Below, in pieces: positions 1 to 7,619 of a DNA stretch of 64,000 bases (its first letter is position 1; each line of letters begins with the position of its first letter). The stretch lies in assembly GCA_023665205.1 (NCBI GenBank), contig JAMPEJ010000001.1:1-64000 (forward strand), written 5' to 3'. The notes below the pieces were generated by a model. The model was not told the DNA's origin, did not search any database, and saw nothing but the letters and a program-made list of their open reading frames with translations. A program made the translations under genes and the position numbers. Source of the DNA: Corallococcus sp. Its GTDB lineage: Bacteria; Bacillota; Clostridia; Christensenellales; CAG-314.

Positions 1-255
1 CTTTATGATCGTTACTTCCTCGCCGTCGATTTTGAACTGACTTCCGGCGTACTTTCCGTAAACGACTTTGTCGCCTACTTTGACAACCATTTTTACTTCT
101 TTTCCGTCAATAAGTCCGCCGTCGCCAACGGCAATTACCGTTGCTATCTCTTGTTTTTCTTTTGCCGCGCTGGGGAGAAAAATCCCGCCGACTTGATCTT
201 CTTTTTCTTCCACTTCCTTTACTACGATTCTGTCAAAAAGCGGTTTCAATTTCAT
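1..255 (-). CDS. groES: GroES co-chaperonin, 3' end cut by window edge
   Basis: The first 85 codons of the 10-kDa chaperonin lid protein, which caps GroEL and helps fold cytoplasmic proteins. The N-terminus begins MKLKPLFDRIVVKEVE, the usual GroES opening. The mobile-loop region GGIFLPSAAKEK and the VIAVGDGG and KVGDKVVYGKYAG blocks follow in family order. About ten residues are missing beyond the left edge, where groEL would be expected next. The start is the ATG at 253-255, preceded on the minus strand by a GGAGG-type ribosome-binding site. A CIRCE operator and a sigma-A-type promoter lie just upstream, so HrcA heat-shock control is expected. Confidence 0.95.
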   Translation of the reverse strand, partial: MKLKPLFDRIVVKEVEEKEDQVGGIFLPSAAKEKQEIATVIAVGDGGLIDGKEVKMVVKVGDKVVYGKYAGSQFKIDGEEVTIIK

Positions 256-290
256 TTTTATGCCTCCGTTAATTTTAGTATTTCAGAAAT

Positions 291-317
291 TTAGCACTCT
301 AAACTCCCGACTGCTAA
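291..317 (-). promoter_or_regulatory. CIRCE operator (HrcA binding site)
   Basis: TTAGCACTC at 291-299, nine bases, then GACTGCTAA at 309-317. The published CIRCE consensus is TTAGCACTC-N9-GAGTGCTAA, so the left arm is perfect and the right arm has one change (G to C at 311). It sits between the groES promoter and start codon, the normal place for repression by HrcA. Confidence 0.93.
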
Positions 318-321
318 TTAT

Positions 322-349
322 ATTATACACCCAATTTGCCGTTTGTCAA
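322..349 (-). promoter_or_regulatory. groES promoter
   Basis: On the minus strand TTGACA (344-349) and TATAAT (322-327) are separated by 16 bases, a consensus housekeeping promoter. The CIRCE element lies immediately downstream, over the start of the transcript. Confidence 0.85.
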
Positions 350-508
350 CACAAAAAGCGCTTCTTTTCTCACGTTTTGAAAGATTTTTTTGCCGCAAAG
401 CGTCGATTTTTATTCCGGAGGCAATTTGCAACGCCTTTTAATATGGTAATAGACGCTCGTTACCGTTAAATTTGCAAAAATTTTGAGTCAATTTGGTGCA
501 AAAAGTTC

Positions 509-537
509 TTGTCTAAAAAAGTTAAAGATGCTATAAT
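509..537 (+). promoter_or_regulatory. Promoter for the DUF2188 gene
   Basis: TTGTCT at 509-514 and TATAAT at 532-537 with a 17-base spacer, about 95 bases before the ATG at 634. Apart from this promoter and the groES control region, nothing coding is visible between 256 and 633. Confidence 0.75.
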
Positions 538-633
538 TTATTTAATAAATAAAATACGTATGCGCGCATAGAGGCAAAGACTGCTAAAACGTTTTTGCAC
601 GGCACGGCTGCGTGTTTCTCGGAGGAATTTTTA

Positions 634-1665
634 ATGAACGAACCGCTTTTTAATATCGGCAGTTTTACCGTCGAAGTGTGGCATTTGCTAGTAGTCGTAC
701 TGGCAATTCTGATAGTGATTTTGGTTGTGTGCGCCATCGTTTCTGCGCGTAAACCCAAAAAAGGCAAGGGTGAAAACGCACCCGTAACGGAACAGCCTAA
801 GACGGATACGGCACCCGCGCGGGAAACTGCGACGGAACAAAATACCGCCGCGCAACAAACCGAGCCCGAGCCTCAGTCTGCTCAACCGGCGAAAGAAACC
901 GTTGCAACTCAAGCTGACGCAGAAAAGACCGAGGTAAAACCTGTCGCTTCTAAAAACGCCGGCGATACCAAAAAATCCGCATCGACTTCCGCAAGCGCAA
1001 AATCTGCGTCTGAAAAGAAGCCTACCGCAAAATCTGCGGAAAAACCTGCGGCCCAAAAGTCCGAGGCAAAAAAAAAGGAAAAGTCTGAAGCGAAAAAGTC
1101 CGCCGAACCCAAGTCGGAAACAAAGAAAACGACTTCGTCTGCGGCTAAATCGACTGCTTCTAAGAAAACGGAAAAGTCCGACGATGAGAAAAAGTCTGTA
1201 AAATCCGTTGAATCAAAAAAAGCCGAACCTAAAAAGGCGGAGGAAAAGCCCGCAAAAACTTCGGCTTCTAAGTCTGCGGCAAAAACGGAAAAGTCCGATG
1301 ACAAAACGGAACAAAAAAAGTCCGCTGCAAAGCCTGCGGCTAAGACAGAGGAAACTCCCGCCAAAAAGCGCGCTCCCAAAAAGGAAGTGGAGGTGGAAGA
1401 AGTCGAAGACGACGATTTTGCCGACAACGACGAATTGGACGTTGACGAATCTGAAGAAAAAGGCGCAACCGGTCCTAAAATTTACCATATCGCATTGCGC
1501 AAGGATAATCGTTGGCAAGTTAAATTGGGTAAGGGTGCAAAAGCGCTGAAACTCTTTAATACTCAGGCGGAAGCAATTGCTTTTGCCAAGGAAAAAGCCA
1601 AAAATCAAGACGGCCACATCATGATCCACAAGGTAAACGGAAAGATTCGTAAACAACGCTACTAA
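634..1665 (+). CDS. Membrane-anchored Lys/Ala-rich protein with C-terminal DUF2188 domain
   Basis: A 343-residue protein in three parts. Residues about 14-36 form one membrane helix ([17 protein letters not shown]). Residues about 40-270 are low complexity, dominated by Lys, Ala, Ser, Glu, Pro and Thr with repeated AKS, EKK and KSA blocks, like the tails of histone H1-type bacterial proteins. The last ~60 residues (from [16 protein letters not shown] to the basic end KIRKQRY) match the DUF2188 family: a GGW-like aromatic start, a [14 protein letters not shown] helix and a final IHKVNGKI strand. The start at 634 is chosen because GGAGG lies at 619-623; an upstream ATG at 595 has no such site. 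It is followed one base later by dCMP deaminase. DUF2188 has no settled function; the basic tail might bind nucleic acid or wall polymer. The domain calls are good, the role unknown. Confidence 0.8.
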   Translation: MNEPLFNIGSFTVEVWHLLVVVLAILIVILVVCAIVSARKPKKGKGENAPVTEQPKTDTAPARETATEQNTAAQQTEPEPQSAQPAKETVATQADAEKTEVKPVASKNAGDTKKSASTSASAKSASEKKPTAKSAEKPAAQKSEAKKKEKSEAKKSAEPKSETKKTTSSAAKSTASKKTEKSDDEKKSVKSVESKKAEPKKAEEKPAKTSASKSAAKTEKSDDKTEQKKSAAKPAAKTEETPAKKRAPKKEVEVEEVEDDDFADNDELDVDESEEKGATGPKIYHIALRKDNRWQVKLGKGAKALKLFNTQAEAIAFAKEKAKNQDGHIMIHKVNGKIRKQRY

Positions 1666-1666
1666 G

Positions 1667-2119
1667 ATGAATAAATGGGATAAACGTTTTATGGAACTGA
1701 CGCAGCAAGTTGCGTCTTGGTCCAGTTGTTTCAAAAGCGACCGCCAAGTCGGCGCGGTCATAGTCAAGAACAAGCGTATACTGACAACGGGATATAACGG
1801 CGCTCCGCAGGGGGTGCAAAGCTGTAAGGACCGCGGAGAGTGTCTGCGCGTCAAACTCGGTATCGAAAGCGGTACAAGGCACGAACTGTGTTATGCCGTA
1901 CACGCCGAGCAAAACGCAATTATTCAGGCGGCGCGTCTGGGCGTAGTGCTCGAAGGCGCAACCTTGTATTGCACTCATCAGCCTTGCGTTATATGCGCCA
2001 AAATGATAATCAACGCCGGCATTACGCGTATCGTTTACAAACAGGGCTATCCGGATGAATTTGCCATGCAATTGCTTACGGAAGCGGGCGTAACGGTGGA
2101 CGTGTACGACAAACTGTAA
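1667..2119 (+). CDS. dCMP deaminase (ComEB family)
   Basis: A zinc-dependent deaminase converting dCMP to dUMP, a precursor of dTMP. The 150-residue protein has the cytidine/deoxycytidylate deaminase zinc motifs: HAEQNAI (His and catalytic Glu, near residue 84) and PCVICAK (two zinc Cys, near residues 106-109). The N-terminal [12 protein letters not shown] and TGYNGAP segments are typical of ComEB-type dCMP deaminases. It starts one base after the DUF2188 stop codon, so the two are probably co-transcribed. A bidirectional terminator follows. Length and motifs are complete. Confidence 0.93.
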   Translation: MNKWDKRFMELTQQVASWSSCFKSDRQVGAVIVKNKRILTTGYNGAPQGVQSCKDRGECLRVKLGIESGTRHELCYAVHAEQNAIIQAARLGVVLEGATLYCTHQPCVICAKMIINAGITRIVYKQGYPDEFAMQLLTEAGVTVDVYDKL

Positions 2120-2149
2120 CGGCACTTCTGTTTAATATATTTTCATATA

Positions 2150-2177
2150 AAAGACGCGATTTTGTTCGCGTCTTTTT
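2150..2177. terminator. Bidirectional terminator between convergent genes
   Basis: Stem AAAGACGCG pairs with CGCGTCTTT around a six- to eight-base loop, with a T run on one side and an A run on the other. It lies between the dCMP deaminase and diaminopimelate dehydrogenase genes. Confidence 0.85.
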
Positions 2178-2181
2178 GTAT

Positions 2182-3075
2182 TTATATCAATCGTTCAGAT
2201 GCTACGTATTTCATCGGTATATCAAAAGGCGTAAGGGCTCCGCGGTAACCGTCGCGTCGTAATGAGGCAATAGCTTTTGCATAGGTAAGCATAATTCGTG
2301 CGGTGTAGTCGGTATTGCTTTCAAGCGTCAATCGGGTTTCTGCAAAATAGCCGTTGCCTACGGTGATAACGTCTCCGCCGTGGTCGGTGCTCTTTTTTAA
2401 TTCCGACACTTTGCTTTGACTGCAAAACTCTATTTTAACTTCCTGCCCGCAAAAATAGTTGGGCATATTTACAATTTGCTGAGCAATTTTATTTTCCGAT
2501 CCTTTTTCGCAGGCAACGTAGCACAATCGGCAATGGCGGAGATTTTCCGGTATTTCCTTTCCATGCCGTGCTTGAAGTACGGCGTCGTTTTTCGGCACGG
2601 TAATTTCTACCGCATCGTACACTCCCCGTATTTGTCTCAGCGCGTTGGAATGGCCTTGCGAAATTCCGCGTCCCCAAAATGTCGTAGCTGTGCCTCCGGC
2701 AGCGGTCAATGCTCCGCGAATAAGGCTCAACACTCCGGGGTCCCATCCTACGCAACAGAGGGAAACGGTATCGGGTTTAACTTGGTTCAGGCGTGTTTTG
2801 TATCTGTCTGTTTCTGCGTGCGTGTCAAAACTGTCTACGGTATCAAAGGCGGAAAAATATTTTACGTTGCGTTCTATATCGTCAAAACTTCCCATCGCCA
2901 AAAGCACGACGTCGATTTTCCCGGCAAATTTTTTTGCATCATCGAATTTCGTTGCAAGAGTATGTTGAATGTCTCGCCTTGAAAATACTGCCGCAAGGCG
3001 CATGTCCGAAGTTTCCGCCGCAATTTTTTCCAAACTTTTTCCTAAATTTCCGTATCCTGCAATTGCTATATTCAT
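2182..3075 (-). CDS. ddh: meso-Diaminopimelate D-dehydrogenase
   Basis: An NADPH-dependent enzyme making meso-diaminopimelate directly from tetrahydrodipicolinate, a one-step shortcut in lysine and peptidoglycan precursor synthesis. The N-terminal Rossmann motif is GYGNLG. The family segments VDSFDTHAE, CCVGWDPGVLSLIRG and WGRGISQGHSNALRQI follow in the expected order. At 297 residues it is slightly shorter than the ~320 of characterised enzymes. The start ATG at 3075 has AAAAGGAG upstream on the minus strand. It stands alone, convergent with the dCMP deaminase and divergent from cdaA. I looked for a lysine riboswitch in the 375-base leader and could not recognise one. Confidence 0.92.
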   Translation of the reverse strand: MNIAIAGYGNLGKSLEKIAAETSDMRLAAVFSRRDIQHTLATKFDDAKKFAGKIDVVLLAMGSFDDIERNVKYFSAFDTVDSFDTHAETDRYKTRLNQVKPDTVSLCCVGWDPGVLSLIRGALTAAGGTATTFWGRGISQGHSNALRQIRGVYDAVEITVPKNDAVLQARHGKEIPENLRHCRLCYVACEKGSENKIAQQIVNMPNYFCGQEVKIEFCSQSKVSELKKSTDHGGDVITVGNGYFAETRLTLESNTDYTARIMLTYAKAIASLRRDGYRGALTPFDIPMKYVASERLI

Positions 3076-3450
3076 AAATCGATTCTCCTTTTTAGCTATG
3101 GTAATAATTTATGTTACGAATGTTTCCGTTTTGCGAAATTACGCTGTTATTTTATTATTTCTTATGTAGTAATGTAATTCGCGACGTAAAATATCCTCTT
3201 TATTTTGTTGCGGTCTTCGGCGTAGCCGCTTTGCTCAAAGGGAAACGCTAAAAAAGCAGTCTGTCGTTAAACGGCAAAAAAAACGTTTTATTACTCAAAA
3301 TCTTGGGCAAAATAGGTAAAATTCAGCGTTCTTTTGCGTATAATGCGGCAATAGAGGCAAATTTTTGCTTTATTTTTTTTGAAAAGTATTGTATTATATA
3401 TTATATAAAACAAAACTGTTTGCAGTATTTTGCAGACGAAGTAGGTTTTT
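3076..3450. other. Intergenic region between ddh and cdaA
   Basis: 375 bases without a convincing gene. It must hold divergent promoters. A plausible cdaA promoter is TTGAAA at 3379-3384 with TATATA at 3402-3407 (17-base spacer). A GC-rich patch at 3208-3245 (GCGG..CCGC arms at both ends of its first 20 bases) could fold but resembles no RNA family known to me. Confidence 0.5.
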
Positions 3451-4308
3451 ATGAACAAAATGATAAAGGCAATAGTAGATTATTTCACCGAAGGGGGCAT
3501 TATCAATATCGTTGCCAAAGTGTTGCTTATTTTGGCGGTTACGGTAATGTTTGCCGTGGTGTTTTGCTATGCCAAAAAGCGCAATTTGGAAATTTTTGTA
3601 AGTTTGGTGTGTGCCGCAATGGTGGTGTTGTTTGCATTTTCATTTGTGGATATTCCCAACTATCAGGTGTTAGTCATCGTCGTTCTCATCACCGTTATAG
3701 TATCCAGTTTGTTGCTTTTTGCGCAGGATTTTCGGCGCGATCTTTTCCGTAAGTCCCACAAACGTAAGTTGGCGGAGCAAAGCGGCGGAGAGGCTTTAAG
3801 CCGCGAGGATCTGCAAACTTCCGTCGAGGAAATAATCAAGGCTTGTCAGCGCCTAAGCAAAACGGATACGGGTGCGCTGATTTTGGTCGCCGATAATATC
3901 AGCGACAATATTTTGGACAGCGGCACCTACGTCAACGCTAAGATAACGTCCGACTTGCTGCGCACGTTGTTTTTCCCGAAGACGCCTTTGCACGACGGAG
4001 CGGTTGTCATCATGCATAACAAGGTAGTGGCCGCAGGTTGCTATTTGCCACTTACGCAGGAGGATATCTATCCGCGCGAGTTCGGCACGCGTCACCGCGC
4101 GGCAATAGGCGTAACGGAAGCGTTCCCAAGTCTTACTGCGATCGTCGTCAGCGAGGAAACGGGTATTATTTCCGCTATGCACGACAGAAAAATCAAACGG
4201 TACCTCGACGCCGAACAATTGCGCGAGATTTTGTATTGCGCTGTCGGATTGTCCGACGAAGGCGAAGAAGAGCGTATTTGGGGGTGGACGATAGATGAAA
4301 AAGCATAA
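3451..4308 (+). CDS. cdaA: Diadenylate cyclase CdaA (c-di-AMP synthase)
   Basis: Makes cyclic di-AMP from two ATP at the cytoplasmic membrane; the messenger controls potassium and osmolyte transport and wall homeostasis. The 285-residue protein has three N-terminal membrane segments (about residues 18-40, 46-66 and 71-91), a linker helix, then a DAC domain with the catalytic DGA motif (182-184, in PLHDGAVVIM) and the nucleotide-binding RHR motif (in GTRHRAAIG, 212-220). The start at 3451 agrees with the family's N-terminus and a weak AAGTAGG site. In most Firmicutes the next gene is cdaR and then glmM. Here the stop overlaps a tiny membrane-peptide gene and no CdaR or GlmM follows. Confidence 0.95.
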   Translation: MNKMIKAIVDYFTEGGIINIVAKVLLILAVTVMFAVVFCYAKKRNLEIFVSLVCAAMVVLFAFSFVDIPNYQVLVIVVLITVIVSSLLLFAQDFRRDLFRKSHKRKLAEQSGGEALSREDLQTSVEEIIKACQRLSKTDTGALILVADNISDNILDSGTYVNAKITSDLLRTLFFPKTPLHDGAVVIMHNKVVAAGCYLPLTQEDIYPREFGTRHRAAIGVTEAFPSLTAIVVSEETGIISAMHDRKIKRYLDAEQLREILYCAVGLSDEGEEERIWGWTIDEKA

Positions 4309-4432
4309 CCGCAAAAAAGAAGTTTCTGCAGGAAAAAGATTTTCGCATTTTGTAAAGCATTATTTCGGTTACGTTTTGTTAGCGTTTTTGTGCGCAGTCG
4401 TAACCGTGTTGGTCATTGCCGTTTGCGCATAG
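4295..4432 (+). CDS. 45-residue single-pass membrane peptide overlapping cdaA
   Basis: An ATG at 4295 opens a 45-codon frame that overlaps the end of cdaA by 14 bases, suggesting translational coupling. The product starts with a strongly basic segment (MKKHNRKKEVSAGKR) and ends in one hydrophobic helix (about residues 25-45, YVLLAFLCAVVTVLVIAVC), so the N-terminus should stay in the cytoplasm. It occupies the position where cdaR, a one-helix CdaA partner, is usually found. It could be a reduced partner, the stump of an eroded cdaR, or an unrelated small protein. A terminator follows at 4513. The frame and coupling are seen; the link to CdaA is inference. Confidence 0.55.
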   Translation: MKKHNRKKEVSAGKRFSHFVKHYFGYVLLAFLCAVVTVLVIAVCA

Positions 4433-4512
4433 TTCCAAGTGCGTTTTCTCTTACGATGTTATTTTTCAAATACGTTATAAGTGTTTACGCTTAAAATTTA
4501 ATAAGTACACGA

Positions 4513-4543
4513 GAGCGATTGCATATACGCAGTCGCTTTTTTT
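4513..4543 (+). terminator. Terminator of the cdaA operon
   Basis: GCGATTGC (4515-4522) pairs with GCAGTCGC (4529-4536) through one G-T wobble and is followed by seven or more Ts. It ends the cdaA transcript before the aspartokinase promoter. Confidence 0.85.
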
Positions 4544-4653
4544 GTTGCATATAATTTACGTTTATCAACTTACTGACTTTTTACAATTGCGGTTGTTGCG
4601 CACGCTAATTATTGCTGCCCGCAAAAATTCACCAGCTCGAATTCAAACTCTGT

Positions 4654-4681
4654 TTTCAAACGTTTTATCTTGTCCTATAAT
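4654..4681 (+). promoter_or_regulatory. Probable aspartokinase promoter
   Basis: TATAAT at 4676-4681 with TTTCAA at 4654-4659 (16-base spacer). The predicted transcript starts about 20 bases before the chosen ATG at 4709, leaving no room for a riboswitch. The -35 box is weak. Confidence 0.5.
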
Positions 4682-4708
4682 CAAATAATTTTCAATAATA
4701 TAAATATT

Positions 4709-5890
4709 ATGATAACCGCAAAATTCGGCGGTACTGCAGTAACCGCGCAAAACCTGCACTGCATAAAAAGTATTATTACGTCTCATCACAAATGCGTAGT
4801 TGTCAGTGCCGTAGGACGCGAGCATGCTGCAGACGTCAAAACTACCGATTTGTTGCAACGTCATTTCTACGGAGATGCGCATGCTTGGCCGGAAGTTTGC
4901 CGCAAGTATCGTCGCCTTGCGGAAGTAAACGGCGTACAACTAGACGTAGATAAACTCTTGTTTGACGCTGAACGTCGAAGCCGCGCTTACGACTTGGCGT
5001 ATTGCATGTCCTTAGGAGAGGAACTGTCCGCACGCATAGTTGCAAAATTTCTCAACGCACAGTATTTGGAAGCGCAAGAACTTTTGGTGTTTCGAGGCAA
5101 ACGCTTGGCACGGTCCGCAACGTTTGCAAATATTTCAAGCGCATTTACGGGGCTTTCCTGCGGCGTTGTGGGCGGTTTTTACGGCGGCCTAACGCAAGAC
5201 TTGTATCGGATAACAAAGCCGCGTTATGCCCAAACAGGCGGTGTTTGCAGAACAGTCGTCGATAAAGTTTGCGGGACATCTCCGTATTCCAAAGATTTTC
5301 CCAGACAAGTTTTTTCTCGGGGAGGAGGCGACGTTACCGGCGCGGTTTGCGCTGCCGCTACAAACAGCACTCTGTACGAAAACTGGACCGACGTTTACGG
5401 CGTATGTCTGGCCGATCCCAAAAGAGTCGGCGGAGTATCGACTGCGCAAAACTTGTCCTATGCGGAAATGCGTTTGCTTGCTCAGTGCGGAGCGGAGGTA
5501 TTGCATCCTCAGGCAGTCGGTTACGTAGCCAAGCGTGCAATACCCATAAAGATAGGCAACTATCTCAATCCTCAGGGGGCAAGTACGCTTGTGTCCAATT
5601 GCCCGTCGGGTTTGCCTTTGCTGCTTGCTACGGAATCGCTTGCAAACGGCGTTTACAGTACTACGGTATTGCACGGACTGTCTGCGCAGAAAGCGGTGCG
5701 GATTTTGGCAAACTCTTTCGGTTCGCTGTCTCCTTGCTCCGCTTGCGACTCTCATTTCAGCGTGGGCGGCGTATGCGATTCCCCCTCGCTCCTGATACAT
5801 TCCTGCCGCGTCACTCAAAACCGCGTCGATATTCTCTCCTCGCGTTCGGTGCTTAAAGAAATCTACGCAGCTTTTTCCGCTTTGATCTGA
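4709..5890 (+). CDS. Aspartokinase with reduced C-terminal regulatory region
   Basis: Phosphorylates aspartate, the first step towards lysine, diaminopimelate, threonine and methionine. The kinase domain carries KFGGT at residues 5-9, the active-site block FSRGGGDVTGA near residue 205, ENWTDVYGV with DPK near 227-237, and LSYAEMRLLAQCGAEVLHPQAV near 250. The ATG at 4709 is preferred to an in-frame ATG at 4670 because the family begins immediately before KFGG and the -10 box overlaps the upstream start. The protein is 393 residues: after the kinase domain only ~95 residues remain, short for the two ACT domains usual in aspartokinases, so feedback control may be altered. There are many Cys and Ser residues in this tail. 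Confidence 0.88.
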   Translation: MITAKFGGTAVTAQNLHCIKSIITSHHKCVVVSAVGREHAADVKTTDLLQRHFYGDAHAWPEVCRKYRRLAEVNGVQLDVDKLLFDAERRSRAYDLAYCMSLGEELSARIVAKFLNAQYLEAQELLVFRGKRLARSATFANISSAFTGLSCGVVGGFYGGLTQDLYRITKPRYAQTGGVCRTVVDKVCGTSPYSKDFPRQVFSRGGGDVTGAVCAAATNSTLYENWTDVYGVCLADPKRVGGVSTAQNLSYAEMRLLAQCGAEVLHPQAVGYVAKRAIPIKIGNYLNPQGASTLVSNCPSGLPLLLATESLANGVYSTTVLHGLSAQKAVRILANSFGSLSPCSACDSHFSVGGVCDSPSLLIHSCRVTQNRVDILSSRSVLKEIYAAFSALI

Positions 5891-6181
5891 TGCATTCAGG
5901 TCATCGGGTATGCTCCGACTTGGCGTTTGTACCGTATTTCGGCAATTGTGAGGTAGAGGTTGAATTCGCCGTTTGTTAAATTAGATAACCGACGACGTCT
6001 TTCGAAATTGTGTCGTATGTATGAAAGCGGTTGCATTTTCGGTCAATTTTCCGCGCCAAGTCTGTTTGAGAGATGATTGTGCTCGTCCTAATAAAGAACT
6101 GCGCGAGAGTTAAATTTGTTTTTCTATCTAAAACAGTTCGTTCGACAGCGTTTCTGCAAATTGCTTTTATTTCCTGTTCTC
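5891..6181. other. Gene-free region after aspartokinase
   Basis: No supported gene, RNA or clear terminator is seen. Short open frames here and through to 6235 are overridden by the promoter at 6182-6210. Confidence 0.5.
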
Positions 6182-6210
6182 TTGACTATTTTTTTGCTTT
6201 CGTCTACAAT
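6182..6210 (+). promoter_or_regulatory. Promoter of the HI0933-type flavoprotein gene
   Basis: TTGACT (6182-6187), 17 bases, TACAAT (6205-6210), then AAAGGCGG at 6220-6227 and a TTG start at 6236. The fit of promoter, ribosome-binding site and start shows that the upstream part of the open frame (from 6116) is not translated. Confidence 0.8.
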
Positions 6211-6235
6211 ATTTATAATAAAGGCGGTGCAAATT

Positions 6236-7411
6236 TTGAAAGTTCTCGTCATAGGCGGCGGAATGTCCGGACTTACTTACGGCATACTGTGCGCTCAAAA
6301 CAAAATGGACGTAACCGTTTGCGAACAAAATTCCCGCGTGGGCAAAAAGTTGTCGCAGACGGGTAACGGCAAGTGCAATTTGGGAAACGAGCGCATTTTT
6401 GAAGGCTGTTTTAACGAAAGCGAAATTGCAGGGTTAATTACGCAAGCAGTTTCGGTTGTCGACTACGTCGGTTTTTTGCGTTCTTGCGGCATCTATACGC
6501 ACGCCGACGCATTCGGGCGTCTTTATCCCGTGTCGGATTCCGCTGCAAACGTGGTGGATTGCTTTCGACACGCTTTTGCCTTTTTCGGGGGCAAATTGCA
6601 AACGGATACGAAAGTCAATTCTGTAATGCGCAAGTCCGACGGCTTGTTTTCGGTAACCGACGACTTGGGTAACGTATGCGAATACGACGTTGTTGTATTG
6701 TCTTGCGGCAGCGGAAGCAGTTGTATTGCGCCGGATATGTCTAAAATCGTCCCCAAACGGTATTTTACCCGACTGTCGCCCTCTCTCGTGCCGGTCAAGG
6801 TGGCCGATGCTGAAAAATCGCTCGACGGTATCCGCGCCCGCGCATGGGTAACGCTCTATGCCGACGGTGTTCCCGTTGCAAACGAAAAAGGTGAAGTACA
6901 ATTCAAGGATTACGGACTTTCCGGTATATGTGTTTTCAATTTGTCCGCATATATTGCCCGTAACGCGGTTCGCGGAATTGCGGCCGATTATGTGTTTTCC
7001 GTGGACGTCGTACCGGATTTTGCCGAAAACGATTTGGCGGAAATTATTCGGAGTCGCCTAAACGACAACTTTCCGCGCGAACGTCTGTTTTTGGGAATTT
7101 TGCACAACAAACTTGCCGAATGTATCGTTAAACGCTCAAAAAATTTTTCTCCGCAGTGTATAGCACACACGGCAAAAAACTTACAATTCTCTTTTTCCAA
7201 ACTTTTGGACTTTTCCAAAAGTCAGGTCACTGCGGGCGGAATTGACGAACGCTTTGTCGATCCTGTTACGCTTCAACTGGACAACGGCATTGTGGTGATA
7301 GGGGAAGTATTGAACGTGGACGGATTGTGCGGCGGATACAATCTATATTTTGCCGCTGCGTCGGCAATTTACGCTTTCAAAAACGGCATTAAACCCAAAT
7401 TTATCGACTGA
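6236..7411 (+). CDS. NAD(P)/FAD-dependent oxidoreductase, HI0933/BaiN family
   Basis: A 391-residue flavoprotein of the HI0933-like family, whose members include the BaiN bile-acid enzymes; substrates are mostly unknown. The N-terminal dinucleotide fold starts at once (MKVLVIGGGMSG), followed by VCEQNSRVGKKLSQTGNGKCNLGN, the family hallmark. DAFGRLYPVSDSA (the GR[VL]FP-like motif), a central Rossmann-like insert and a C-terminal TAGGIDERFVDPVT/GEVLNVDGLCGGYNLYFA block close the FAD site. The start is TTG at 6236, chosen from AAAGGCGG eight bases upstream and the consensus promoter; a longer frame from 6116 would add a false membrane-like leader. Single gene between a strong promoter and a terminator. 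Confidence 0.9.
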   Translation: MKVLVIGGGMSGLTYGILCAQNKMDVTVCEQNSRVGKKLSQTGNGKCNLGNERIFEGCFNESEIAGLITQAVSVVDYVGFLRSCGIYTHADAFGRLYPVSDSAANVVDCFRHAFAFFGGKLQTDTKVNSVMRKSDGLFSVTDDLGNVCEYDVVVLSCGSGSSCIAPDMSKIVPKRYFTRLSPSLVPVKVADAEKSLDGIRARAWVTLYADGVPVANEKGEVQFKDYGLSGICVFNLSAYIARNAVRGIAADYVFSVDVVPDFAENDLAEIIRSRLNDNFPRERLFLGILHNKLAECIVKRSKNFSPQCIAHTAKNLQFSFSKLLDFSKSQVTAGGIDERFVDPVTLQLDNGIVVIGEVLNVDGLCGGYNLYFAAASAIYAFKNGIKPKFID

Positions 7412-7479
7412 CCGATAAACGGAAAACTGAAGGAACTGATGCTGCGTTCCGCAACTTTCTGCTTATTTACGATTTTCAA

Positions 7480-7510
7480 AACGGCCTATATATTGCCGTC
7501 GTTTTTTATT
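7480..7510 (+). terminator. Terminator after the flavoprotein gene
   Basis: ACGGC and GCCGT arms around an AT-rich loop, then CGTTTTTTATT. The stem is short but GC-rich. Confidence 0.6.
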
Positions 7511-7619
7511 GTGGCGGTCGGTCGCGTCGCGCACGGCAATCGTTTGAGCTGAAATTTGCGAAAGTGACTCAGTATTTAACTATCTGTCAATTTATATTGG
7601 AACTAAAACAGAGTAACTA

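Noticed and set aside
260..469. 69-codon plus-strand frame upstream of the DUF2188 gene
   Set aside because: It runs through the CIRCE element and groES promoter and lacks a ribosome-binding site.
1000..1380. Short repeats resembling an array
   Set aside because: They are codon repeats of a Lys/Ala-rich protein, without uniform repeat-spacer structure; no CRISPR array exists in the window.
909..1427. Long open frames opposite the Lys/Ala-rich gene on the minus strand
   Set aside because: They arise from the repetitive Lys/Ala/Ser codons of the real gene and encode implausible Phe/Ser-rich proteins with no start signals.
3076..3450. Lysine riboswitch ahead of ddh
   Set aside because: A short GCCGAAG-like stretch recalls the class, but the conserved GATAGAGG core and the rest of the five-stem layout are not there.
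6073..6366. 97-codon frame overlapping the start of the HI0933-type gene
   Set aside because: It crosses the consensus promoter and enters the real gene in the wrong frame.
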